Below, in pieces: positions 33,546-46,800 of a stretch of 64,000 nucleotides of DNA. Positions within the stretch are counted from its first letter, which is position 1, and each line of letters begins with the position of its first letter. The position numbers and the translations under genes are program-made. Where the stretch lies: contig NC_060028.1 of the NCBI RefSeq assembly GCF_021134715.1, forward strand, positions 8,965,482-9,029,481, written 5' to 3'. This stretch comes from Daphnia pulex (Eukaryota > Arthropoda > Branchiopoda > Diplostraca > Daphniidae). The notes below the pieces were generated by a model. The model did not search any database and had not been told where the DNA came from. It saw only the letters and a list, made by a program, of their open reading frames with translations.

Positions 33546-33790
33546 ATGGTTAAGCAGATTACCCGGGAGGAATTACAAAATCTTTTAGGTAAATAAATAA
33601 TGTAGGCTCCTAGGTAGTGTTTAGTGTCACCTTACCAATCCTATTACGAAGTTAAAGAAGAAGAAACCTACAACAGGCATTAGGGTTAGCCAATAGTTAC
33701 GTGGCGCTAAATTGATAGACGACTAATTAAGTAGTAAGCGTTGGATGGTTCCAATAAATTTGTTGTTGCGGATGTTGAAAGTCAGCTCCA
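33546..33790 (+). pseudogene. captured thioredoxin-like gene fragment
   Basis: Just inside the left inverted repeat, ATG 33546 opens MVKQITREELQNLL with a GTAAAT donor at 33589. An acceptor at 33737-33738 continues in phase with ALDGSNKFVVADVES. Together this mirrors the start of animal thioredoxins (MVKQI... then ALD...KLVVVDF), with the exon border in a plausible place. The catalytic CGPC that should follow is absent, and a stop comes within a few codons. So it is a decayed fragment carried by the foldback element, or a gene whose 5' end was copied into the terminal repeats. Confidence 0.5.
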
Positions 33791-34603
33791 TTCGTAACAA
33801 AATAAGCCCCGTAAAGTTCACGATGCTGGAAAGATTGCGATGCCGAAAGATTAGCCTGTGCCAATTAATGACGACAGTTCAGTATGGCTAGACTAGAAGA
33901 CAGCTTGTCTGAGTCAGATAGCGCTTAATAATTTAAACTTGAGAGAATAACGTGATATGCATCCTCACATTTCTTGGGGCCCATCATCATGCGTCGGTAA
34001 ACTAAGCTACTCTGTAATTTACTTGGTCTAAAAAGTAGAAAATTGATCGTTCCAACAGACTGGAGTAGCATTTTTTGTGTGAGTTCTGGCTGTCACGAAC
34101 GTAGAAAGCAAATAAGGGTGACATCTAAATAACGTTTATGAGTTCAAAAGTTTAGATTGTAAAGTTAATCACAAACACAAGTCGTGTTTTAAGTAAATAA
34201 CGACACGCGCGATTGCACTTGATAAAAGACCGTCCTTCTGTTCATTCTGTTCATATTACAGAACCGATCTGGCAAGGGACGAATGGCCATCGTAATATAT
34301 CTGGCTATCAGGGCTCAGATTCAATAACGAAGCGTGAGGTTGAGCAATCGATGAAGACCTCCTTGTTCCCGTTCCAGACGGCCCAGTTCCCAGTTACCTG
34401 AATGCCAGGATTTAATTTCTTAAATCTTGATTCGTATCTAGATTGTTTTTCAAGAAGCTGGATTAAAAGAAATTTTGTACGACAAGCAAGACACGTATGA
34501 AATGTGAAACAATCACCAATAAAGGTGTTACAGATACTCAGATAGTGATTACACAGAGTGAATTGTGTGAAGAGCGCTAAATTTGCACGTAGTTGTTTTT
34601 TTG

Positions 34604-34618
34604 GCCGCTAGATGGCGC
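34604..34618 (+). promoter_or_regulatory. CTCF-consensus-like site in right TIR
   Basis: Same 15 bases as the left site, on the plus strand, so the two sites point away from each other across the 1.2-kb interior. Confidence 0.4.
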
Positions 34619-34682
34619 TAGTCGATTCTTTTTTTTTTTTTTTTTAAACATTTTTTTTTTGTGTCGGTTTCGGCGTGCCATA

Positions 34683-37600
34683 CACGCACCCTTTTCTCTA
34701 GAATGGAATAACTCGAGCTATAAATGGCCGTGAGTGACTTATACGGTACCCGGAAATCTCTCGCCTTTATTAGAACACGTTCATCTCTTGAACTGCAAAT
34801 GAATACATCATTCACGATCAATCGAGTTAACAGAGACTACAATTAACAATTTACACAGATAGCAAAAAAAAAAAGCGATGCAAATTGCCTCTGTCCAAAG
34901 TCTTCCCGCTCAGCACAGTGAGTAACTTGAGTAACAAACTCCACGGGATCGATATGCACTATGTAGAGCAAACAACACGCTGCACAAAGCCTTTCTGGGT
35001 TTGGGTGGGGGAAAAGGTTTCAAGGGAATAAAACATTCGCCTCAACTTCGATTAGCAAAACCCTTCTGGGGGCTTTCATTCTGTTCCTTAGAAAAAAAAA
35101 AAATCTAGTTGCGTGTACCGGCGGGCCCAAACAAATGGAAAAGTAAGTAATACACGAAGCAGGTATAATAAGGAAGAAAAAGAAATCAAAGAAGGCTCAC
35201 ATGTTTTGGAAAGGCAGGAACGCGACCGTACGTCAGACAGCTTTGAGCGCTCTCGTGGAAATCAGGAGGAGTTTAGTGGAACAACCTGGGAAGTTGTACA
35301 GCAGAGTGTGAGTGAAAGGCGTCAGCAGACCAGACTTTATTGTGTATACACTGCAGAATCCGAAAAGAAACAGGAAAAAAAAATTGGACCGCGTTTGTGT
35401 TTACGGAGAGTGGCGTAGTCGTCTGGCTGGGAAACGTTTCAGTCATTTGGCATCGTTCCAACCGATACGCGGACATGAGGCCATCGTCTAAACCGAATGG
35501 CAGCGCTGGCCAGCTTTATTAGGAATCGAAGGAGACCGGGCGGGAAAGCATGACGTGTTACCAGATACCTTTTTCGCCTCAAGCCAATCTCAGACGTTTT
35601 TCTATTTTTTTTTTTGTGTGTGCTTGTGCTGAATCGCATTTATTATACCATCACAATTTTTAATCATTTTGGACGTCCAAGGAAATGAGAATTTATGGGC
35701 TCGACTTATTTGTCTGGGAGCGCTTTTATTGCTACAGTTTTATATTACTCGTGTCGAGCCTGTTGCCTATCTGCTGCTAAGGGCTTACCCACACAATCCT
35801 CACACTCATTTATTTACACAGCCTTAAAATACAAAATTCTTGATTCGATAACCTATTAAACTTGATTGGCCGACCATTTGACAAACTGTGGACTACAGAA
35901 ATTGTCCGTGTCCTTGTGAATTGGCCTTGCCTCAACACGCCAGCTCGACACGCCTCTGAGCGTTCGGCACGATGACTGTACAAAAACAAACAAGTCTTGC
36001 ATTTCGATTATCTCGTTTTGAATTCCTTACTTTATGGTTAAACAAGTCGTACGTGACTAGAAAAATCTCACCTGTTATATTTGAAACACCCAGCGACAGA
36101 CTGTTTCCTTCCCTGCCGCAACTCCCAGTCGGAATGGTTCCAAGTTGATCCACGTGTCAGCGACGGAAATACCTTCCAAACAAATGGAACCCTCTCCGAA
36201 GATGAAAATAAAACACACTTGATACACAAAGCCGCTTCAGCTCCATTGTCAGAGCTAAAGGGAAGCCACGCCAAATATTCCGTGCGACAATGGGAGGAGC
36301 GCAGCCCGGCTTTGACGTCAGAACTCCTGGAAACTTGGCAAAGAAAATACAAAATAACATGAATTTCAATCATTAAAATAATTAGTCGTTCAAAAATAAA
36401 CGTGTCCCGTCTCCCTTTCTGATTCTTCCCTCCTCATTACCAAGTCCGCAGGGGAGCCGAGTTGCCAAGACGTTTCAATTTGATGTACAGCGAATTTTTT
36501 CATTGCGCCGGCTGGTTGATGGTGGAGAGACTCAGCATCACTGCAGGAGGCAAACTGGAAATTTTCAGGAAGAAAACCCGCAGTTCAGGTCCTAATGAGA
36601 AACTTTTTCGGGAAATAATACAACTCTTAACGATATCGTGCACCCCTTATCATCGGATGTGACAGGACGAAACGCCCTGTAGTCGCCTACCACCCAGATT
36701 AGTGACGTTAAAACAAAAAACAAAAAACAAAAAACAAAAAAACATTAACGAATATCGACCGATACGGCAAGAAACTTGACGTCAGTATATACCACCCATA
36801 AATAAAAACGTCAGGGTGGATACCGAAACTGGAACCAATGAGAATGGCATTTTCTCTCTTTAAAAAGGAAAAAATTCAGATAAAAGATATATGTTATATT
36901 CTAAAAATGGAATGGGGTCCGACATTAGCCAAAAGTTATACGGTGTACGTGCCCTGGAAACCATCCATAAAGATATATACTGGCCATCTTTCCATGATGA
37001 AGACGAGACTCATTCGCGTTTTTCTTTTTCACCTCCGTCCGTTCGTGTTCACCGCGATCGACTTTATTCGCTTTCATCGCCCAAAAGAAAATCCAGCTCG
37101 CACGTACATGAAAATGGCCAGTAATAATTTGAGGGTCGATTACGAGACTCTCCTTTTATGAATATTAAAAACCGCGTTTCTCCGAGCCAAACCGAAAACT
37201 TCAAAGCATGAATAATTCAGAGAGAGTCACATCAGGCATTTCAACAATTGCTGCTCAAATATTACCAGCCGAGACGTGGGTGGTTTATGAGATATGCAAT
37301 GTAGTCTTCCAGTCACGTGTAAAACGAATACAACAGAAGCGATGCATCGATCGCATCTACGTAATACAATAAATGCGGAGGGGGTGGGGGGTGGAGAGAA
37401 AGATCAGGAAAAAATAATAATAGCTAGCAGGAAAAAAGATCCATACTCACTGATCCCGGATATGATGAAAATGCAGCGAGCCTCCTTCCTTATCAATGCA
37501 ATTGCATCATTTAAATAAAAACCTCGTGAGCCTAGTTGAAATATGCTTATATGAGATGTGAACATTATCTACTATCAAACAATTTTGTGCGGGCCTCGTC

Positions 37601-37831
37601 GACAACAGCTGTTGTACAGATGACTGATCTCGGTTCGGCTGATTACACAAATACACAGTGCGCGTGACACGAGGAGATTGTAGAGAAATTAACGACAGTT
37701 GTTGTATTTCACAACTCTCAAGGGAAGAAAAAAATAAAGAAAGGCAAAAAATCAGGGTAAGAAAAGAAAATGTAACGCGAATGGGGGGGGGGGGGGTAGA
37801 AATATATGAAACAAGACCGTTACCCGTTGTG
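34683..37831. other. intergenic, no recognised gene; two CRE palindromes
   Basis: Open frames of 60-118 codons on both strands show no family that I recognise and no consistent splice sites. Visible landmarks are TGACGTCA (full cAMP-response element) at 36313-36320 and 36777-36784, the second followed by a TATA-like GTATATAC; an (AAAAAAC)n tract at 36710-36745; and a run of about 14 G at 37783-37797, just behind the MDN1 stop. The last few hundred bases are presumably the MDN1 3' UTR. Confidence 0.4.
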
Positions 37832-40800
37832 TTAGACGTTGGATGAGGACGTGACCAATTCAAACCATTGGCGGAGAGCGTCGCTCAAGACGACGGGTAA
37901 CGTTTGGATATCCCGGAGGATGACATAAAACGGGAACGGGAAACTGTCTAGGTATGGCTTAATACCGAGAAGTTTGCCGTTTGACGGATCAAAGAGGGGC
38001 ACGCGAATGTCGAGAATGGAATCCTTTCCCTCCGGATTGTCGAGAATGACAAATACCATAAACAAGCCGGCCTGCTTGGCCCGCCTGATGGCTTGGTGGA
38101 CGCATTCGGATCCCTCGCTGAACAAGCCGCGCCCGTCCGATACAATCAGCAAAAGTTGAGCGGTCGATGACATCTGCGCCGACGAAGTCGAACGCGCTTG
38201 GCTCATTAGGGCATTGACGAAATCGACCAACTCCGAGATTTTCGTCTTCTTCTGCTCGAAAGTGAACTGCTGCAATATCCTGTTGACAAAGACAAGTGGC
38301 GGAATGATTCAACATTTCTGTCAAGGACGTCTTACGCAAGAGCTTGTCTGTTAATTACCTCGGCCCGCTCGTGTCATTAAATGTGTCATGAAGTGGATGC
38401 AGCAGCTGAACCTGCTCTCCAAACGAGACGACTCCAAGTTGGCCAGCCTCTAACAACGACAGGGCTTTGCTGATTAAAGCCACTGATTCAAAGGCCAGTT
38501 CTTTCGAACGGTTGTCAGCCATGCTAAGATTTGAGAAACGCAAAGTTAAGTCGAGAGCGCACCATTTGACTCATTAGGAAGAACTCATTTCAAACCTCGA
38601 AGAATCGTCGACAGCCAGAACAATTTGATAATTCCTCTGGGCCGGCTTGGTGCGACGTAACCAGATGCGGTCTTTTCTAAACTGACTAGCAATGTATGGA
38701 ATCACTTTGCGCATATTCAGGCGCTTGCCGGTTCGATAGTCACCCTACAATCATACAATAGAGAACTATGAATGAATGCACTTGGAAATAATGAGTTAAC
38801 CATGAAACTGAATGATACCTTCAATCTGGATGCCTGGGATGGTTCTAGAATCAATCTGAGCTGTTCGCACAAGTCCTGTGCAAGACCGGATGTTACCATT
38901 TCCAATTTTCGCCAGGTATCCTGACCTTCCGAATCGTCGATCTATTACAAAATTATGTTAATTATTTGTCAAACCATTGCAAGGTTTTTAATGTAATATC
39001 TTGTAATATCTACATACATTTGCCGTCGACCAGGTGGCCAGTCGCTGTTCCAAGTCGCATCTGAGTTGTTCAACAATTTCCATCGGCACAATAGACTCGG
39101 GAGCTAACATCAACTCTGATTGGGTGACGAAACTAGATTCTGGTCCTCGCTGTGCGGTCATTGTCGGGACGATTTCACCTTCGACTGGACAAGAGAGAAA
39201 GATGATGACGCAACTCGACGGATGAAAAATTAAAACAAAATTCGATTTTACTTTCGACAGGATTCTCTTCCATATCTTCGTCCATGCCTTGGGGCTCGCC
39301 ACGTCTTCGACCCTTTTTCTTCGAGTCGGAAATTTTTTCAGCTTCTTGTTGATCGACGGGACTTTGATCTTCAATGATGTCATCATCCTTCATTGCCACA
39401 TCATCGTCCTCTTCATCCTGCTTATCCTTCAACTCGTCGCTTTCGTCTTTCTCCTGCAAAACGGAGAGCTGTTCTTTGGCTTGCTCCTCAGTGGCAGCGT
39501 CTTTGGCCAGAGCGTCGTGCAGTTGATCGACTTTCTTCACATGCTCGAAAAGATTTTCTTCATTAGCGGCAGTTTCATCTTGCTCGGGTCCTTCATCGTC
39601 ATCCTGTTGCGACTTTCGTTCAGTCGTGTGTACCTAATGCACAAAAGCCAACAATTATGATCGTGATTAAAAGAAACAAACCTCTTTTTTTCAACAAGTG
39701 AAAGCAAAGAAGGGCTAATGATTACCTGCAAGACTCGTTCCTTGCGCTGGTCTGCTAGCGCTCGATTAGGATCCGATTGGCCAGGCTTCCTTGGCTTTCC
39801 TTTGCCTTTATCTTCGTCTTTGTCCTCCTCCTTGAGCGTTTTCCGATTCACTTTCGACTTTTCCTGTCCTTCGTGTCCTTGATTCTGACGTGATTCCGCC
39901 ATTCCGACTCCCTCGACTTCTTCGTTTTCCGCCTCTTGATTCTGGCCGCCATCCTCTTCCGGTTTATTTTCCACCGTGTCTTTGCGGGCCGTTTTATCTT
40001 GCGATCCTTTGACAGATTCCTCAGCGGCCGGCTGGGCATCGTTTTCTGAAGGTTGGTCCATAGAAGGGATGGCCTGATCAGGAGCGTCCGCCTGTTGAGG
40101 ATCGTCCCCTTCAGCGGCTTCATCCATTTCTTTTTCTTGACTCTCCTCTCCACCGTCTTCCTCCTCATCGCCATCCTTTGGTTTCTGATCATTTTCTTTC
40201 GATTCGGTCGAGTCGTCGACAGCATCTTCCTCGACGCCGTCCGCATTGGGTTGGTCCTCTTCCTTCGACTCTTCATTCTTTTCTTCTTTTTCATCTTCCA
40301 ATTCCATTTCATTTTTCATGGCGTCGATGTCAAAGGGATTTTCTTCCGTTTCTCCTTCTTCTTCGTCCTTGTCTTTGGGGTTGCCGCCGTCGAGATTGAG
40401 ATCGTCAGGCACGTCAAGGGGTTCCGGTTCCGGCGGTGGCTCTTGCGATGTGTGATACGGATCGATCTGATCGTCGTTGACGTTTTCATCGTCTTCTTCG
40501 TCGTCCATATTTTTAGGTTTTTCTTTCTTCTTGTCGCGTCCCTTGTCGTCTTCGCCTTCTTCCTGCTCCTCGTCCTCGCCCTGTTTGGCTGTCATTTCCG
40601 ATTCCGTTTTTTGGCCGTCACCCTGACCTTCCTCTTGATCTTGATCCGATTCGTCATCATCTTCTTCATCGCTGCCCCACAGTTTCTCTTCCAACTGATC
40701 GGCGTCTTCGCCCGTTTCACCCATTTCCTTGTCCATTTTGTCTTCGTCTTCGTCGTCTTCCTTGCCGCTATCCTCGTCGCCTTCTTCTTTCTCCTGTTTC

Positions 40801-43800
40801 TCGCGATCCTGCAATTCGGCGTCGAAATCTTCGCTCATTTCAATGCCGTTCTCTTCTTCCTTGGGTCCGTTTTTATCGTCCTTCTCCTCGCTTTCTTCCT
40901 CCTTGCCTTGTTGGCGGGCAGTGTCCAGCTGATCTTCGTCTTCGATTTGGTCGGAAACGTCTTTGGCTCCCTCGCCGTCTCCCAGGCCACCGGATTCGTT
41001 GTCCTCGAACTTCGTTCCCGAGCCGCCTTCTTTCGAGTCGTCCAATTCGGACGGCAAACAAAATCCTTTCTCCAGCAGTTGGTTAAACACGTTCAGGAGA
41101 ACTGACAACAATTTAGACGAGGCACGTAGCGTGGCCAGTTGGGAACTCAAGTAATATTCGACGACAAAGACGTACTGATCGAAAACGGGAGCACAAGAGG
41201 ACAAGAGGCGAGAGAGAGGGCCGTCGTCTTTGACCATTTCAACGAGTCTCGACATTTCCGCCATGGTTCCATCTAGTTTCAACACTTTGCTCAAGTCGGT
41301 TTCCATTTCCGACATCAACTTGGACGTCAGATGATCAACTTCAAATTCGTCATCATCTCCTTCCTCTTCTTCTTCGCCTTCTTTCGGTTCTGGCCGAGTC
41401 TCGTCGTTGTACTTCTTGTAGATTTCTTGGATTCCGTGAAGGACCGTCTGGCAGAGACGGTCGACGTCGTCAGCTTCAACTCTAGACTCGACGTTTCGAT
41501 TGGACATCTTTTGCGATTTAAATCCCTCGACGGAGGCGTTGAATCTTCGTCTAAGATGTTCCAGGGAGGAGCCGAAATTCTGGGCACCGGCAACCGAGAC
41601 CATCTGTTCCAGCAGCTTTTGCGAATCGTCGACCGTCTTAAAGCCACGGACGATGCACTGCCAGTGGTCGTTGTTAAAGAGCCAAGACGAGGTTGACGCG
41701 ATCCGGTAAAGATGGAAGTGTTTCTCGATATCTTGACGGACGTCCATCATTTTGACGGCCAGCTGAGATCGCAGGGATAAGAGCGACGAAGCGACTTCTT
41801 CAGTCACCGGCTTAGTGGTGCCGTCATCCAGACGGAGCGTAACGACATCAAAAGCTCCAGACGGGCAGGCTTTCATCAGCGAATCAAATTCTTCCAGGAC
41901 GGCTAGAGCATCGACAACGAGTTGCCACAAGTGATCCAGATCATAAACGACGACCGCCGATTCCGGAACTGGCTCTGCCGAAGAACGGAATCCGTTGAGT
42001 TGAGCAGTCAACATCCGCAAATGGACCAATTTGTCCAACGTGGTGGAACAGTTTTTCCATTGATCTTGAACGATGGCCATGAATTGAGCGGCGAATCCTT
42101 TGAGTCGCTCAACCGTGGCCGGCCCAAGTTCGGCCGATGGCTTTTCCAGCAATTTGGCCGAAACCGCCAAACGCGCCAGACAGCGGGTGTAGTAGTGCGG
42201 GCCTTTGTCCCAGGCGAGGCGGATGACGGAGTGAGTCGATCGTTGCGGTAAGTGCTCCAAGCAGGCCTCCACTTCGAGGATGGGCAGAACCAGCTCGAGA
42301 GAATCCAATCCCTTGTCCTGGCTCCAGAGGAACGAGCCTTTGCGGTAGGAGATGCCCATTTGCTGGAGACTGCGGAACAGTTGGTAGAGCGACTTTCTCT
42401 TCCGCATGCTGATGGACTTGGCCTCGTTCTTTTGTCGCTCCTTGTCTGCCCCGTTGCTGATGATCTTCAATCGCTGCAGCTGGTTGACGGAACTGATGAC
42501 CGTTGCGACCATGTCGTCAACGGCTCGGATGCGTTTCTGGAGCGGCGATTTGCGCAGAGTCTTGGCGCACAGGTTCAAGCTCTTGGAATAAAGACTGGGT
42601 AGTCGCGATAGGATCGAATGCTCGGCCAGTGGAACGGAGTCGAACCCGGACATGGACTTGGCATTGCCAATAAAAGGATCGACTGGGATTGGCACCAGGG
42701 ATGAAACCGTTTCCGCTTCCAAGTCGACGCCCGGCTCGCTCAACACAACCCTGGCGGGCTGTTCCAGGATGTCGCGCCATTCCTTCATGTGTTTGTGCAA
42801 CGTTCCGTGAGCTTTGTGGACGGCCTCTTTGAGTGCGTAATAATTGATATCGTTCCAGCGCATAATTTTGATAAAGTCCCGCACTTTCTTGTCGATGGGC
42901 TGGCGCAGGGAGGTTTTCCGCTTCACCACCAGTGGCAAAAACTGGCCGTAAAAGAGGAGGGCGTGCCATAAAAGACGCAAAAGCGCATCGTGCCGGCCAG
43001 AGAGAGCGACATGACAAGCAAAAGCTCTCAGCATCCGCAAGCGCATTTCGTACTGGCCCAGCGTTGCACTTTCCATGAACTGGCGCAGCGTCGACTGAAC
43101 TGGAGTCAATTCCGCCATTTCCGTTTCGTCATTCAACAACGAAGTGATGGTCGAATACAGATGGAACCAATACTTGGCAGCGCCAGCGGACGCCCGCCTC
43201 TCAACATTGTCCAGGCACAATTTCCAGCCGTCCAGTTCGAGGGTTCGCCAACGTAATATAAGACGCGACAGGGCATGAATGTCTTCACTGATGGACACCC
43301 CTCGGTGAGCATTGGCTTCCCACTCGTGACACTTGGTCAGCAACATTTCCAGTCCCGTCACCAGTTTCATGATTGGACTGTCCACGGCGAAAGAGAGGAT
43401 CCGATCGATCAATTTGGCCACATCCGTCAAAGTGGCGTGGCCGGGCCACTGGTTTAGTAGGTCGGCTATCCTCGATCGCAAGTGTTCCAGGACAGGTCGA
43501 CACTGAACTGCTTCGTCGACACGAGCGTCGTAGTAAAAGTCGAATTTGTCGCTAGACCCGCCGTCCGTCTGTCCGTTCCTCAGCAATTGCTCCACGAAGA
43601 TAACGTGAGCTCCTAAAGAAAACAGAGAAATACAAAATATAAAACAGATAAAGGCTCAATGCATTAAAAAAAGAAATTTCCTCCTCAAACTTAGCGACGC
43701 GCGCTCTAAATAGGAAAAAGTTTGAGGGCAACAACACCGGAGCCCTCCCCTAGAAGGATTTATGGCCCAAAACAACAATAGCTCAGCTCTGCAGTAGCTC

Positions 43801-46800
43801 CGTCGGGCGAGTTTCCCGGCCATTTCTTTGCATAAACAACTAAACTGGCCTCGGCCTGAACTTCAAATCGACACACCCTAGCCATATCTTACGTGCTCAC
43901 GTCTCAATTGTATGTGGAAACTTTAAAACGAATTCCGCTGGATGATGAATGGGATCTCCAGCGTGGAAAATGATGACCAAGTTTGCCGTAAGCTTCAAAG
44001 TTTACTCTTACCGATTAGTCGGCGATCGAATTGTGTGCTCAAACAAGGTTCCAGCGTTGCAGTGATGCGGCCCAGCAGCGGGTAGCGCATCGAGAACCCT
44101 CCGGCGGATGAAGACAATGTTACGTTGGCAGTCGATTCGTCCGATGTGCCAATAAAGATGGAGCGAGCCCAGCGGAGTAGGAGGGACACGTGTCGCTCGC
44201 AGATGAATTCTTGGTCCTGCTGAGTCAACTCAAAGTCGTAGAGATCGTCCTGTTCCGGTTCTTCCATCTCCATGGCCACCGGACCGTTTTCCTCTTTGAA
44301 TTCCGATTCGTACGACGGGAAAAACTGTTCCAGTGCCCGTTTTTCCGCTTCGGCGTCGCTCACTTCTCCCTCGTGATGCACCGTGCGACTCTTGTAGAGA
44401 CTCTCCTTCTCAATGTCACGCTGCTTCCGGCGCTCCTCCGATGCCGCCCACGACGACACCAGCGCGTCGAGAATGGCCGTCTGCGTGCTCCAGGCTTGCG
44501 GGTTGATCCGGCGCGCGTGGAACGAGTATCGCTCGACATCTTTCAAGGCGGAAAAGAGAAGCGTCTTCTTGTTTTGATTCCGATCGATTGGGTGATGGAA
44601 CACTGCGTCGAAGAGCCGGCCTACATCAGTCGACGTGCAGAGTTGCGCCTGAGCCAACACGCCAGCGGGTTGTTCCGCCGCCAATCGAGACGGGCGATCA
44701 AACAGGTCAGCGATGGAATCGCTCCAATCCAGGGTGTCGTCGCCGAAATCTCTCCTCCAGGCCGCGCTCTTCACGTTTCTCACCAGCAATTCCGCACCGT
44801 GAATCATCTGAGCGATTCCGGCCAAAAGTGGGACGACAATATCGGGATAGTCGATGTATTTGCTTTTGAGCGACTGATAGAAACTGCGCTGGGCAGCGAG
44901 CCACAATTCCGCTTGAGATATGATCATGCTGGACTCGTCCCGGCCGCTTTTGAATTCTCGCAGTTTGTCGTGGAGGGCCAGCACCGTTTGGGGTGAAGCC
45001 ACGGAATTGACGTAGTGTCGAATGTCTTTGATTAGCTGCTGGAAGAGCGACACTTGGGGGCGCCAAGTGGGTTTGCGCGTCTCCTCCTCGTTCAGCTTCG
45101 AGTCGAGTCGCTCCTTCTGACTGGACAGGTGGCGCACGTGAGGGTGTTGAGTTGCGATAACCAAATCACCGCCGACAACCAGTTCGTGATGCAATCGATG
45201 GACGCGCAGAAATTGGTCCACCTTGTCGGCTTCGCGTCGCCGCAGAACGGCCTTGAGTTTCCGCTTTTCGACGGGATCCACTTCGTCGCCGGCAGACAGG
45301 AGCAAGCAACGGGCGAGCCCCTGAAGGAGCCAGAGGGATCCAACATCACTGGGCTGTTCCACGAAATCAGAGGCGCGTCGGGTGGTTTCGATGGCTTGTA
45401 AATTCACCCCGCAGGGTTTCCAGGAATCGAGGCTATTTCCATACGGGATCCGCAATGCATGACAAACACCTTGAATCAATTTCTGAAGCGACTGGACGGC
45501 CAGGCGATGGTCGTTGAGCAACGGATCAAAATCGGCTCGTTGCATCTTGTCCGCATTGGTCCAGAGCATTTCCTTGAGCGTCTTCAATCTTGCCCGCTTC
45601 TCGTCCGATTGGCCTAGCTGCACTTGACCGTCTCCCTCCACGACGTTGGCGGTAGTCAGAGAGAAGAGCGGCGAAACGGCCTGGTATTGCCCGCGACGGC
45701 TCCACGACATTTGCGTCACCATTTCCCAGTGAGCCAAATGAGACTCGATCCAGGGGAGCGACCCGGCCTGAACGAGAGCCGCGCTGCCAGTGGGTCCAGC
45801 TGACACCAACCCGCACAGGGAGTCGCAGGGCAGGCGATAATGTCCCAGCATCAAGACGTGATCCATCAGAGACAGGAGATGGAGCTGAGCGGCGCCATCT
45901 GCACTTTCCGTTTTCAAAGAGATGCGATTCAGTTCACGTTCCAGTTGTGTCAACTTGTCAATATCGCCTTCGCACACGACACGGGCGACGCTGCGTACCA
46001 ACTGGGATCCTTCCGCGGAAGCGACGACGGCTGGCAGGCAGCAACTCGACAGGACGGACGAAACGAGACGTGCCCGGTGTGAGTGAGTTTCGTCCAAAAA
46101 CGGTTCCACGTTCTGTTCCAGCCATCGCCGCAAGCGTCGCGATAAGACAACGGCTTGGCTATGGTCCACTTCGGCAGGCATGTTGAGCGAAGTGACGGGG
46201 AAACGCCGAAGCAGTTCGCAAACGGCCGGGACCGTCCGTTTCAGTAGCCACGACCAATACTGGGCCACTCGAGACAAAGTTGTTTCCAGCTCATCGCCTT
46301 CCACGGAGAGGGCATCAACGTCCAGCATGTGTCGTCTCATTTCGAGAGCTTCCATCAGGTCGATCCAATCTTGGTTGGTCAGCCGGACTTGGGTGGAAGA
46401 GAAGAGCAGTTGAATGGCATGATCCAGTTGGCTCAGGAACCGAGGAACGCACACCAGGAGCTTATCGGGGGCAGCTTCTTCGGCCAGGGTTCCAGCTTCG
46501 ATGGCCCGACTTAGATCGGCCAATGACGAGCCTTGTGATTGAGTTGACGATCCAGTCCTGGAAGCGTTCCACGCTGCCCAGAACAGGGCCAAAGATATCC
46601 GGTTGTTCACGAGGGCCAGCGAGTCTTCGACGCTCGCGTCGGCGTTGAAATGATGACGGCACACGTTGCCGAACCAGCGGGGATCCCACGGAAGCTCAGA
46701 GGCATGTTCCGGCAGCTGGGAGCGGAGAACGTCTCCCATCAGGGCGCTGAGTGTTCCAGCCGACATCTTCTTGGCAAGGCAGTCTTTTCTCCAGTCAATG

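Larger units (their letters stand above)
33305..34682. mobile_element. 1.38-kb non-autonomous foldback element
   Basis: Two ~219-base inverted repeats, 33305-33523 and 34465-34682, match almost completely, differing mainly in an internal A/T run. The outer ends read TATGGCACGCCGAAACCGAC and its complement, and TA at the very ends would fit a TA target preference, though a duplication is not certain. No transposase is encoded; the interior holds a gene fragment. It lies between the SDR gene and MDN1. Confidence 0.8.

Noticed and set aside
35113..36373. Several 90-101-codon frames on both strands between the foldback element and MDN1
   Set aside because: They overlap one another on opposite strands, have ordinary low-complexity composition, lack consistent splice sites and resemble no family that I know.
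40053..41105. A 350-codon hydrophobic, Phe/Leu/Val-rich frame on the plus strand
   Set aside because: It is the exact antisense of the Asp/Glu-rich region of midasin: GAA/GAC codons read backward give TTC/GTC. There is no start context or independent support.
42252..42602. Plus-strand frames of about 110-120 codons in the MDN1 exons (41331-41696, 41922-42251, 42252-42602, 44190-44996)
   Set aside because: These are shadow frames of long, GC-richer coding exons and match no family; the minus-strand frame is unambiguous midasin.
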